Part shown: positions 56,239-64,000 of the stretch, piece by piece
How the letters are laid out: each line of letters starts with the position of its first letter
Numbering within the stretch: the first letter of the stretch is position 1
Origin: Gemmata massiliana
GTDB taxonomy: Bacteria; Planctomycetota; Planctomycetia; Gemmatales; Gemmataceae
Assembly (NCBI GenBank): GCA_000531095.1
Contig: HG799464.1
Location: 867,987-931,986, forward strand
Length of the DNA stretch: 64,000 nt
Reading direction: 5' to 3'
Notes under the pieces: model-generated
What the model saw: the letters and a program-made list of their open reading frames with translations, nothing else
What the model was told of the DNA's origin: nothing
The model's database searches: none
Translations under genes and position numbers: made by a program

Positions 56239-58896
56239 TCACTCGTAGCGCTTGCGAAGGGCTTCGATCTCGGCGGTCTTTTTCTGGGCATCGAGCGCGG
56301 TAATGAGCACGTCCCTGGCCTCGGTGTTCAGTACATCGATGTACAGTGCCCGGCGCGCGACACGCTCGGCGAGTTGCGGCCGGTTCGCGTTCGCGTGCAG
56401 TTTGGCGAGCCGAATGTGCAGCGCGATGTCGTCCGGACTCGCAACGATCCGTTCCGAAAGCACGCGGGCGAGTTCATCGGGCTTCTTGGCGGTATCGTAA
56501 ACGCGCACGAGTTGTTCGAGCCAATCGGCTTCGCCCGGTGCGAACTTGAGTCCGTTCTCGAAAGTTGCAGCAGTTTTGTCGTAGTCCTTCAACTCAAACA
56601 GGAGTTTGCCGAATTCCAACAACACGCGCCCGTCTTCGGGGTTCCCGGCCACCGCTTCTTCCAGCGCGGCTTTTGCGCCGGCCTCGTCTTTCGCGCGCCG
56701 GAGCAACCGCGCGGCCACGATTGATGCGCCTGGGTGCCCCTTCTCCTTCGCGCGCACGGCCTCTGCGAGCGCCTTCGCGTCCGCAGGCTTGTCGCGCCGA
56801 AGGTACTCTCCCGCGAGCCGAGCGGCCAGATCCAGGTCGTCGGGCTTCGCCTTGTGCGCCGCTTCGAGTTCGGCAAAGGTCATCGGCTTGTCCGGGCGCC
56901 GCGGGGCCGCGGACTTCACCACGTCCGCGATGTACTTGCGGTACCCGGCTTCAAAATCCACCTTCTCGACCCCGAGTGCTGCCTTCAGCGCAACTGTGGT
57001 GTCGCTGTCGACCTTGTACGCATTCAGCAACTTCGCGATGCCCTCTTCACCGTGTGCTTTCGCAATGTACTCGACGTAAAGGAGTCCCTGGTAGTACGCG
57101 AGCATCACGTCAGCCGGTTGGTTGAACCGCTTGTAGGCGCGCGAGATGGTGTCGAGGTCGAATGCGGTTCCCGCCGCGAGCCGGTCGCGCAGGACCAGTG
57201 CGACCTGACCGAAGCGCTTGGTATTTTCCGCGCGAACGGCCAAACCTTCTGTTAACCAGACGGGCGCCCGGTGCCCCGTTTGGAGCAGATTGAATGCGTG
57301 CGTCAGTTCGTGCCGAACAACGACGGCCCAGTTGTACGCCCGCGTGCCGCCATCGGCCCGAGGCGAGGGCAGCGCGATGAGCGGGCCGGTACAGGCTCCC
57401 TGAACGGCCCCCGGAAGCCCCGGCAACATCGCGATGCGCCCGCTGAACATCTGGCGCCGCGCGAACACCTCCACGAGTATCTTGCCCGGCGGGGTGAAGC
57501 CGTACTGTTTCGCGAGTTCCGCGAACGTCTCTTCCAGCACGTCCGCGAGAAATGCGGCCAGCACTTTGTCGTTCTTCTTGTCGAAGCGGATCACGAAGTG
57601 CGGCGTTTCGGTGGTCGCGTACTCGGCAAGTTCGTCGAGCACGGTGAGCGCGTTATCGGCCTTCACGTTGAACGGGTCGGCCTTCATCGCGGCCTTGAGC
57701 GCCGTTCGCGCTTCCGGCTCGCGGCCCTGCATGTACAGCAGCAATCCCAGCCCGGCCTTCGGTCCGGGTAGTGTCGGACGCAGCGTACTCGCTTTCTCGA
57801 AGCACTCCGCGGCGATCACGAACTGGCGCGTATCGGTGAAGATGGTGCCCAGTTCCAGGTGGAACGTGGCGGGCTTCGTATCGAACGCTTCGACTTCTTT
57901 GCCCAGTGTGTCGTAACCAGCCTTATCACTGGTCAGGTACCGGATCGCCGCGAGGCGCGCGAGTGTCGATTCGTCGCGCGGGTTGATCGCTTTGGCCGCG
58001 AGCAGGAGCTTCTCCGCGCCCGGGTAGTCCGCTTCAGCGAATCGCACGTCGGCCTTTAATCTCAGCGCACCGGGGTGCTTGGGGTTCACTTTAAGTGCAC
58101 TGTCGGCCTGGCGCTCGGCGTCGGCGAAGTCCATTCGCTCCAACGCGATCAACCCATTCCCGACCAGAGCTTCCACGGCCTTCGGGTTGATCTTGAGCGC
58201 GGCATCGAACGAATTGGCCGCGTCCGCGCGGTTGTGCTTGTCCAGAAACAACTGACCGCTGAGGTACTCGGCCTGCCAGCAGTCCGCATCGGCCTTGAGC
58301 GCGTCGCGCAGCACTTCCGTGAGGATGAACTTGAACTGATCCGGTTTGTTGTGGGTGGTCGCGTTCTCGATGCCCGCCTGTGCGACAATGAGCAACTTTT
58401 CGGGGTCGGTGATCTCTTTCTCGACCGCCGCGGCATCGGAGTACGCCTTCACGAACCAGCGCATTTCGGTATCGGCAGCCGTGAGATCGCCCTTATCACG
58501 CAGCACCCGGGCACGCACCCACCGCGCGAGAAAGTGCTTGGCATCCTTCTTGATGGCAGCATCGGCGTCTTTCGTCGCGTCGTCCCATTTCCCGAGCGCG
58601 AGGAGCAGGTCCGCCCGGTGACCGAGCAGGTCGGGGTTGTCGGGCGATGCCTTCAGTCCGGCATCGAGGGCGTCGAGAGCTTTCAAGTTCTCGCCCTGCG
58701 CCCGGTAACACGCCGCCTGACCAATGAACGCTAACGGCAATTTCTCGTTCTTCGCGAGTTCGTCGTACCCTGCCAGCGCCTCCGCGAAGTTCCCGCGCTG
58801 AAGCCGCTGCTTTAGTGCGGGGTACTCCGTTTTGGGTTGAGCGCGAACGGTTCCGACGAGCGACAGCGCGAAAAGTGTGACGAGCAGTGTGCGCAT
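56239..58896 (-). CDS. Secreted TPR protein with peptidase MA-like (gluzincin) domain
   Basis: The 885-residue protein starts at ATG 58896 with a signal peptide (TLLVTLFALSLVGTVRA). TPR-like repeats cover about residues 20-440 and again about 650-880. Between them lies a zinc-peptidase motif HELTH (about residue 528, in VVVRHELTHAFNLL), followed by WLTEGLAVRAE, whose Glu would be the third ligand. This is the arrangement of the peptidase MA / gluzincin family. It is likely a periplasmic protein, whether or not it is proteolytically active. It lies 78 bp upstream of the sugar isomerase-like gene on the same strand. Confidence 0.82.
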   Translation of the reverse strand: MRTLLVTLFALSLVGTVRAQPKTEYPALKQRLQRGNFAEALAGYDELAKNEKLPLAFIGQAACYRAQGENLKALDALDAGLKASPDNPDLLGHRADLLLALGKWDDATKDADAAIKKDAKHFLARWVRARVLRDKGDLTAADTEMRWFVKAYSDAAAVEKEITDPEKLLIVAQAGIENATTHNKPDQFKFILTEVLRDALKADADCWQAEYLSGQLFLDKHNRADAANSFDAALKINPKAVEALVGNGLIALERMDFADAERQADSALKVNPKHPGALRLKADVRFAEADYPGAEKLLLAAKAINPRDESTLARLAAIRYLTSDKAGYDTLGKEVEAFDTKPATFHLELGTIFTDTRQFVIAAECFEKASTLRPTLPGPKAGLGLLLYMQGREPEARTALKAAMKADPFNVKADNALTVLDELAEYATTETPHFVIRFDKKNDKVLAAFLADVLEETFAELAKQYGFTPPGKILVEVFARRQMFSGRIAMLPGLPGAVQGACTGPLIALPSPRADGGTRAYNWAVVVRHELTHAFNLLQTGHRAPVWLTEGLAVRAENTKRFGQVALVLRDRLAAGTAFDLDTISRAYKRFNQPADVMLAYYQGLLYVEYIAKAHGEEGIAKLLNAYKVDSDTTVALKAALGVEKVDFEAGYRKYIADVVKSAAPRRPDKPMTFAELEAAHKAKPDDLDLAARLAGEYLRRDKPADAKALAEAVRAKEKGHPGASIVAARLLRRAKDEAGAKAALEEAVAGNPEDGRVLLEFGKLLFELKDYDKTAATFENGLKFAPGEADWLEQLVRVYDTAKKPDELARVLSERIVASPDDIALHIRLAKLHANANRPQLAERVARRALYIDVLNTEARDVLITALDAQKKTAEIEALRKRYE

Positions 58897-59090
58897 AGTG
58901 AACTCACCGTACCGCTGTAACACGGTAACCGCAAGCGGCGGGCGCGTAAGAAATACTGCCGGCGTCGGGTGGGCGCTCAGACGCGCTCGCTTGCGAATTT
59001 CCTTCGAGTCCCCCATCTTCTCGTGCCGATGTTCTTGTAACGACCGCTTTTCGGGTGGTCGGCTCAGCGCTTTTGAGCCACAAGGTTCCG

Positions 59091-59939
59091 ATGTTCCAAC
59101 GTCTCGACGGCGCGCGGGTTATACCGGCCCCCTTTCCGCACGTTGTTCTGCACGATGTACTCGATGGCGACATCTCGGCCGAACTCGTCCGGCAGATGCC
59201 GCCGCTGACGACGCTCACCGGCGGCGCGCAACTCGGCAGCAACGCCCGGTTCACGCTCAATGCGGCCACAGCGCTTGCCGCTCCGGACGTTTCGCCGCTG
59301 TGGAAGCAGATCATCAACGAGGGAATGTCGCAGGAGTTTCTGGACCGCGTCACGCGCCTCTTCGGGCCGTTCATTCGCGCCGAGTTCCCCGACTTCGCCA
59401 CGCGCTTCGCCGATCCCGAGCGATTGGTCGCACGACCGCGTCAGGCTCCCGAGCGTCCACTCGGTGCCGTGGGCCTCGACGCACAAATCTCGGGAAACAC
59501 GCCCGCACTCACCGGCGGCACGACGGTCCGCGGCCCTCACCTCGACCGCACGGACAAACTGTTCGTCGGCCTCCTCTACCTCCGCCTCGACGGGGACGAT
59601 TCGGATGGAGGGAACCTGGAGTTGTACGAGGCGGTCGACCCCGAACCGACCTTCGCCCCGAAGCGATTGCTCACACGCGACAGGGTGCGTTTGGTCAAAA
59701 CAGTGCCTTACCGCCGCAACACTTTGGTGCTGTTCCTGAATACGCCCCGCGCGTTACACGGTGTCAGCCCGCGCGCCGCCACGCCGCACCCGCGTTACTT
59801 CCTGAACCTCGTCGGCGAAATGACCGGTCCGGTGTTCGATGTGCGCTGCCAGTCGCCACTTCCGGCCGCTCCACCGGTGCCCGAAACCCGCGGGCTGATC
59901 CGCCGGATGTGGAACGGCCTCGTTCGCCGCAGTGCGTGA
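59091..59939 (+). CDS. 2OG-Fe(II) oxygenase-like protein with intact iron site
   Basis: The 282-residue protein resembles prolyl-4-hydroxylase-type 2-oxoglutarate/Fe(II) oxygenases. It has an N-terminal PFPHVVLHDVLD, the iron-binding HxD as HLD (His150, Asp152, in RGPHLDRTDKL), GGNLELYEAV, and the distal His in FLNTPRALHGVSPR (His223) with the Arg that would bind 2-oxoglutarate. It is the first gene of a four-gene plus-strand operon. ATG 59091 is chosen; an upstream frame start at 59055 lacks similarity to the paralogue. It is soluble, with no signal. The substrate is unknown, possibly a glycan or sugar moiety given the operon. Confidence 0.82.
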   Translation: MFQRLDGARVIPAPFPHVVLHDVLDGDISAELVRQMPPLTTLTGGAQLGSNARFTLNAATALAAPDVSPLWKQIINEGMSQEFLDRVTRLFGPFIRAEFPDFATRFADPERLVARPRQAPERPLGAVGLDAQISGNTPALTGGTTVRGPHLDRTDKLFVGLLYLRLDGDDSDGGNLELYEAVDPEPTFAPKRLLTRDRVRLVKTVPYRRNTLVLFLNTPRALHGVSPRAATPHPRYFLNLVGEMTGPVFDVRCQSPLPAAPPVPETRGLIRRMWNGLVRRSA

Positions 59940-59953
59940 ATCGTGAGGTCGGC

Positions 59954-60787
59954 ATGGACTTGTACTCCCGTCTCCGCTCATCAATGGTAGTCCACGAACC
60001 CTTCCCGCACGTCCTCGTGGAAGGGGCGATCGATCCCGCACGGTGCGCCGAACTAGTACGATCCTTCCCCGCGCTGAGTCAGTTCGGCTCGGCGCTGCCC
60101 GACGCGAAGAAAGTGTTGCGCCGATCGGTCCACCTCACCGACCTGACCGGTCCGCTGCGCGACCTCATCGCGCGCCACGTTCGGCCCGAAGCGTTCGCGG
60201 CCCTCGCCCGCGTCTTCGGTGAAGCGATCCGGCGCGAGTACCCGTGGTTCGAGGACCGATTCGCTCGGCTGGAAGCGCTACGTGTGGGCCAGCGTCACGC
60301 CGAGGACCAAGGAGCGTGCGACGTGCTCCTCGACGCTCAGTTGGCCGTACTCGCTCCCGTTGAACGCGGAACCGTCGGCGAGCGCGGCCCACACGTAAAG
60401 GGACCGAATAAAATTCTGGAAGGACTACTCTTCCTGCCCGCCGAGGACGACAACACGCCCGGCGGCGAACTGGAACTTTACGAAGCGATCGCCGGTCACC
60501 GTCCGCGGTTCGGAGCGCGGAACCAGACGAGCCCGCGCGGGCTACGAATAGCGCGTTCCGTGGCGTACCGCGCCGGTACACTGGCGGTCTGGCTGAACAC
60601 GGCCCGCTCGATCACTCGAATCGCGCCGCGACCGGCCTCCCACTGGCCGGTTCGCTTCGTGAACCTCCCGGTTCAACTGCCCGAACCGCTTTTTGAATTG
60701 CCCCAACAACCGTCCCCTCTTTGGAAACGGCTCCGGGGTTGGCTCGCACGCGGCAGCGGCGCAGGTTCGCGGGGGAACGTTCGATGA
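59954..60787 (+). CDS. 2OG-Fe(II) oxygenase-like paralogue with lost iron ligands
   Basis: The 277-residue protein aligns along its length with the gene just upstream (EPFPHVLVEGAID, RGPHVKGPNKILEGLLFLP, GGELELYEAI, VWLNTARSITRIAPRP). The iron site is gone: HxD has become HVK (His147, Lys149), and the distal His is replaced in SITRIAP. It is therefore probably a pseudoenzyme or a binding subunit. ATG 59954 with GAGG upstream is used; a GTG at 59936 overlapping the preceding stop is also possible. The next gene overlaps it by ATGA at 60784-60787. Confidence 0.78.
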   Translation: MDLYSRLRSSMVVHEPFPHVLVEGAIDPARCAELVRSFPALSQFGSALPDAKKVLRRSVHLTDLTGPLRDLIARHVRPEAFAALARVFGEAIRREYPWFEDRFARLEALRVGQRHAEDQGACDVLLDAQLAVLAPVERGTVGERGPHVKGPNKILEGLLFLPAEDDNTPGGELELYEAIAGHRPRFGARNQTSPRGLRIARSVAYRAGTLAVWLNTARSITRIAPRPASHWPVRFVNLPVQLPEPLFELPQQPSPLWKRLRGWLARGSGAGSRGNVR

Positions 60788-61509
60788 GTCCGATCCGCGT
60801 GTTCCTCGGCTACGACGAGCGCGAGGCCGTGGCGTTTCACGTCGCGTCGCACAGCATTCACCGGCACAGTAGCGCCCCGGTCAGCATCACGCCGCTGATG
60901 CTCACTCAAGTCGCCGGGATCTTCCACCGGCCGCGCGATCCCAACCAGTCGACCGATTTCGCCTTCACCCGGTTCCTCGTGCCCTACTTGTGTGGGTTCG
61001 AGGGTTGGGCCGTGTTCGCCGACTGCGACGTCCTGTTCCGTACCGACATCGCCCGTCTGTGGGCGCTGCGTGACCCGCAGTTCGCGGTCCAGGTGGTCCA
61101 GCACGACCACCGGCCGTCCGAGACGACCAAGTTCCTCGGTGCGGCGCAAGTGTGCTACCCGCGCAAGAACTGGTCGAGCGTGGTGCTGTTCAACAACGCG
61201 CGATGCGCGGCACTGACCCCGGAATTCGTCGCGTCCGCGTCGGGCCTGGAGCTGCACCGGTTCCTGTGGCTCAAGGACGACGAAGTGGGTGCCCTGCCCC
61301 GCGGCTGGAACCATCTCGTCGGCTACAGCCCGGACCTACCCGACGACGAGCTACACAACCTGCACTTCACGTCCGGTGGGCCGTGGTTCGAGGGCTGTCG
61401 GGGCAGCGCGTTCGACAACTCGTGGTGGACCGAATTGGGTCTGGCTCTGGGACCACTGAAGGCAGGCGCGATCGGGGCCGTCCCCTCTCCGGAACGGAGG
61501 GCGGCGTGA
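60784..61509 (+). CDS. Glycosyltransferase-like protein (GT-A, GT8-like)
   Basis: The 241-residue protein starts in an ATGA overlap with the preceding gene. It opens with IRVFLGYDEREAVAFHVASH, and has a DxD-type metal motif in VFADCDVLFRTDI, then SSVVLFNNARC and HFTSGGPWFEGC. This pattern fits small GT-A glycosyltransferases of the glycogenin/GT8-like group. It should transfer a sugar from a nucleotide sugar in the cytoplasm; donor and acceptor are unknown. It is translationally coupled on both sides (next start GTGA at 61506). Confidence 0.75.
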   Translation: MSPIRVFLGYDEREAVAFHVASHSIHRHSSAPVSITPLMLTQVAGIFHRPRDPNQSTDFAFTRFLVPYLCGFEGWAVFADCDVLFRTDIARLWALRDPQFAVQVVQHDHRPSETTKFLGAAQVCYPRKNWSSVVLFNNARCAALTPEFVASASGLELHRFLWLKDDEVGALPRGWNHLVGYSPDLPDDELHNLHFTSGGPWFEGCRGSAFDNSWWTELGLALGPLKAGAIGAVPSPERRAA

Positions 61510-63215
61510 AGCTCCTTTTTTCCCAGGACGACCTCGCTACGCTGTGCCGACCGCGGCCCGTGTTCCCGGTCGAGTACCACATTCAGAACGAACTGTACGG
61601 CCTGCACCTGTTGCTGCGCGAGTTCGCGGGGCTGCCCGCGGACCGGCCGCTGCCCTGGGCAATGGAGCACGCGATCAACTTCGGCAGCCCCGAACCGTAC
61701 TCGGCCGACGCGACCAGTCCGCTCCCGATTCGGCTGGCGATCACCGAACAGCAGGCCGCAGCCCTGCGCGGCCGCGGCGGGACCGTTTACCCCATCGGGT
61801 CCGCCTTCTTCTACATGCGAGAACTCTTTGCCCGTCGGTACGGCAACGAAGCTCCGGTCCGCACCGGGACACTGGTTTTCCCGGACAAATCCACCACCCA
61901 CCAGAACACCGACTACGACCGCGCTCGGTTCGCGGACGAGTTGGCCAACCTGCCGGACGAATTTCAACCCGTGGCGGTGAGTATCTTCTGGCGCGACTGG
62001 GAACGGGGGTGCCACGAACCGTTCGCCCGCGCGGGGCTTCGGCTCGTCACGTCGGGCCACCCGTATGATCCGCTGTTCCTGTTCCGCCAGTACGACCTGT
62101 GCCGCCGGTTCCGCTACGCCTGCGCCAACGATCTCTCGACATCGTTCTGCCTGTCGGTCCTGGCGGGGTGCCACTTCTTCCATTGGCCCACCGGCGGGTT
62201 AACCGTGACGCGCGGTGGAGTTTCACGTTTCTACGCGGAGGAACCGACGTTCCACTTGCCCGGGAAGCGAGAGTGTATCGCGGCGGCACCGTTTCCGCCG
62301 GTCGACAACCGCACGGTTCAGGTGGAGTTAGCGGAACGGTTCGCGGGGCACGACTCCGTGCGCCCACCGGAGTTCTTCCGCCGCTTGTATGAAGAAAGCC
62401 AGAACACTCTCCTGTCGCTGCCCGTTGAGAACCAGAATTTCAATGTGCCCGCCCCCGCAACCCGGCTCGCCGGTTGGCGCGGGTGGGGGATCGACGCCGA
62501 CGGCTGGACCCGAACCCATTTCGGGTTCACCACCCCCGCCGGTACACGAGGCGTGCGACTGGATCTGGACGTGTCACCAGACGCGATACCCCCCTGGCCA
62601 CTGATCGAGGTGCGCGCGGGAACCCAGATTCTGCCCCTGAGCATCCGACCAGGACGCATTTCACTGGAATTGCCCGGCGGGTGTGCGGTGGAAGTGAACG
62701 GCGGCATTGAAGTGCCGTTGACCGGGGGCCGGTCGCGTTCCTTGCGCGTGGCAGGTTTGGAGCGACTGGAACGGCCCGCATCAACGGCGTGGGTGTGGCC
62801 CGGTGAACCGTCCGAAGCCCAAGCCCCGGTCTTCCGCGACTATGGCCCGAGTGGGTGGGTCACCACCGGTATCGACACCGACGGCTGGTGTCACGCCACG
62901 AGTCGCGCGAGTGGGCGCGTACCCGACGGGTGCTCGGCAGTGCGCCTGTTGTTAGACGCTCCCCCCGGCCCACGAGCGCGGTGGTTCATTTGCTCCAGCG
63001 AAGGCACGGTGCGTGTGGATGTCGATCCGGGTGTGTGGGAACTGGACGTGTCGGCGGGAGCGGACGGATTGGTAGACGTAACGATAGTGGCCGATCACGC
63101 CTCACCGGTGGGGCCAGGCGACCCGCGTGTCCGTGCGTTTCACATACGCTCAGCGAGTTGGCTCCACTCACGCGCGCTAAGTATGCGGCGTTCCGCATCA
63201 GCGGGTGCGGCGTGA
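61506..63215 (+). CDS. GT-B-like/surface-glycan-type protein with two beta-rich C-terminal repeats
   Basis: The GTG start at 61506 (GGAGG upstream, GTGA overlap with the preceding stop) gives 569 residues. The first about 290 residues resemble GT-B-type glycan-biosynthesis proteins. A C-terminal-like switch (RYACANDLSTSFCLSVLAGC) is comparable to the 'SNSIGT...LG' region that binds donor sugars. Two related beta-rich units follow (GWGIDADGWTRTHFGFTTP at about 325, GWVTTGIDTDGWCHATSRA at about 450), each ending in hydrophobic strands. No signal peptide is seen. The role is probably glycan synthesis or recognition, but the assignment is tentative. Confidence 0.6.
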   Translation: MKLLFSQDDLATLCRPRPVFPVEYHIQNELYGLHLLLREFAGLPADRPLPWAMEHAINFGSPEPYSADATSPLPIRLAITEQQAAALRGRGGTVYPIGSAFFYMRELFARRYGNEAPVRTGTLVFPDKSTTHQNTDYDRARFADELANLPDEFQPVAVSIFWRDWERGCHEPFARAGLRLVTSGHPYDPLFLFRQYDLCRRFRYACANDLSTSFCLSVLAGCHFFHWPTGGLTVTRGGVSRFYAEEPTFHLPGKRECIAAAPFPPVDNRTVQVELAERFAGHDSVRPPEFFRRLYEESQNTLLSLPVENQNFNVPAPATRLAGWRGWGIDADGWTRTHFGFTTPAGTRGVRLDLDVSPDAIPPWPLIEVRAGTQILPLSIRPGRISLELPGGCAVEVNGGIEVPLTGGRSRSLRVAGLERLERPASTAWVWPGEPSEAQAPVFRDYGPSGWVTTGIDTDGWCHATSRASGRVPDGCSAVRLLLDAPPGPRARWFICSSEGTVRVDVDPGVWELDVSAGADGLVDVTIVADHASPVGPGDPRVRAFHIRSASWLHSRALSMRRSASAGAA

Positions 63216-63271
63216 GTAGCCCGAGCGGTGACTTTCGTAGGTCGTCTATCACCAAAAATTGAATGGTCCCA

Positions 63272-63322
63272 CAAATAAATTAGCTCCCGCAGCACCCAAT
63301 CGATTCGGGGTACTGCGGGAGC
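63272..63322 (-). terminator. Terminator of the BON-domain gene
   Basis: A 10-bp perfect stem (63283-63292 with 63313-63322), extended by GC pairs towards the loop, is followed on the minus strand by the T-rich TAATTTATTT. It lies 20 bp beyond the stop codon at 63343. It may also terminate the convergent plus-strand operon. Confidence 0.65.
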
Positions 63323-63342
63323 GATGTTTGTTACACTCAGTA

Positions 63343-63570
63343 TTAGGCCGCTTCCGCGGTGCAAACTTCGATGCGGTTCAGGAGCCGCCGCACGCCCACG
63401 GCGTTCCGAACCGTTTCCTGTGCCATTTGTTTAAGATAATAACTCGACACTTGGCCGGTGAGAACCACTTCGCTCTCGTTTTCGGTCACGCGCACCCGGC
63501 GTAGTTGACCGAGCGGACTACTGGTCAGGGCATCAATCAGTTCGGACGTCATGATCGGGCAGGTGTTCAT
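63343..63570 (-). CDS. Small BON-domain protein
   Basis: The 75-residue protein starts at ATG 63570 (AAGGAGCG upstream). The BON domain pattern is visible: LGQLRRVRVTENESEVVLTGQ, YYLKQMAQETVRNAVGVRRLLN and IEV. BON domains bind phospholipid or act in envelope-stress proteins; a stand-alone BON protein of this size is common in planctomycetes. A longer upstream frame is rejected since it is Arg-rich and lacks similarity. Confidence 0.8.
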   Translation of the reverse strand: MNTCPIMTSELIDALTSSPLGQLRRVRVTENESEVVLTGQVSSYYLKQMAQETVRNAVGVRRLLNRIEVCTAEAA

Positions 63571-63881
63571 CGCGGCGCTCCTTCGGGGGTTGATCTCGGA
63601 CGAGGCTTCCGAACCGAAAGTGCGGCTACCGGTCACGGGCATACCGGCGGTCGCGGGAAAACGAGATCCGTTATTACACCGGACTGAATCTGCAAGACGG
63701 GGCCGCAAATCCTTCTGCGGGTAGTGCGAATCGAGAATCCGTTTTCAACAACGGATGCTATACGCCGCTGGTATCGATTGCAACGACTTTCGGGATATTT
63801 CTGAGAATTTTCTCAACCTTGAACGCTGATCCGTACCGCCATAGACTTCCGCGGCTGCCGCAGCAAGCACCGGAGCCGTTC
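63571..63881. promoter_or_regulatory. Divergent intergenic region with dyad TGAGAA-TT-TTCTCA
   Basis: This 311-bp gap separates divergent BON and DUF4337 starts. A perfect 6-bp dyad with 2-bp spacer lies at 63802-63815, 67 bp upstream of the DUF4337 start, and is a candidate operator. No gene is supported. Confidence 0.4.
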
Positions 63882-64000
63882 ATGGCGAACACGCACGAGC
63901 ACTTGGAACACGCTGAACACGCCGAGCACCACGCTTCCGACCCGTTCAACCAGCGGGTCGCCGTTTCAATGGCCATCGTCGCCGCGATCCTCGCCGCGAT
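63882..64000 (+). CDS. DUF4337 domain protein, N-terminal fragment (cut by window edge)
   Basis: The first 39 codons read as a His/Glu-rich start (MANTHEHLEHAEHAEHH) followed by DPFNQRVAVSMAIVAAILAA, the beginning of a membrane helix. This combination is characteristic of DUF4337 proteins, predicted membrane proteins of unknown function. The rest lies outside the window. Confidence 0.75.
   Translation, partial: MANTHEHLEHAEHAEHHASDPFNQRVAVSMAIVAAILAA

Noticed and set aside
58877..59950. Plus-strand frame that extends the second oxygenase far upstream
   Set aside because: It reads through the first oxygenase gene in a wrong frame with Arg/Pro-rich sequence; similarity starts at 59954.

Overview
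The window looks like the chromosome of a GC-rich planctomycete of the Gemmata/Gemmataceae type. It carries three DUF1559 proteins (one with a prepilin-type N-terminus), a DUF1549/DUF1553 + DUF1501 pair, a large c-type cytochrome with a PA14-like front end, Tat-exported TIM-barrel and hypothetical proteins, and a small Gemmata-type paralogue starting with an 'SEGEWESC'-like sequence. Species identity cannot be established from the sequence alone. No tRNA, rRNA, CRISPR array, phage or transposase gene was seen.

Layout. 1-1861: the N-terminus of a membrane sensor kinase, divergent from a sigma-54 response regulator. 2029-7156 (minus): two tandem DUF1559 paralogues (the first broken by small homopolymer changes) and a WcaJ-type exopolysaccharide phosphosugar transferase. 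7218-16000: a small conserved ORF, a degenerate sulfatase-like protein interrupted by an in-frame repeat, an orphan ABC-2 permease, a C45 acyltransferase-like protein, a Rieske oxygenase, RarD and an M24 peptidase. 16029-24016 (plus): a five-heme cytochrome, a CNT nucleoside transporter, and PstS plus a fused PstC-PstA permease with a PHO-box-like direct repeat upstream and no pstB next to it. 24029-36435 (minus): a metal P-type ATPase, a small lipoprotein, a DUF1559 pseudopilin-like protein, a REC-GAF-HK-REC hybrid kinase and a giant multi-HAMP hybrid kinase split by an 80-bp tandem duplication. 37029-41316: an HxlR regulator, a PQQ-type propeller with an EF-hand-like loop, a frameshifted small membrane protein and a Tat-exported protein of unknown function. 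41506-52859 (minus): PilT, an enolase/creatininase/enolase/aspartoacylase-like catabolic cluster whose gaps are filled with interspersed inverted repeats, then DUF1501, the Gemmata-type ORF, a frameshifted DUF1549/DUF1553 gene, and a cyclophilin. 52968-58896: a methyltransferase, MsrB, a cysteine-less FmdB-like protein, a sugar isomerase-like protein and a TPR/gluzincin protein. 59091-63215 (plus): a tightly overlapping four-gene operon containing one apparently active and one apparently dead 2OG-Fe(II) oxygenase, a glycosyltransferase and a GT-B-like protein with two beta-rich repeats. 63343-64000: a BON-domain protein and the start of a DUF4337 protein.

Three signals deserve most attention: (i) the multi-HAMP kinase, whose 92-residue repeats resemble fungal Nik1-type kinases and whose frame is restored exactly by removing 80 bp; (ii) the 59-63 kb oxygenase/pseudo-oxygenase/glycosyltransferase operon; (iii) several genes broken precisely at homopolymer runs, which may be sequencing errors and should be checked before they are called pseudogenes.
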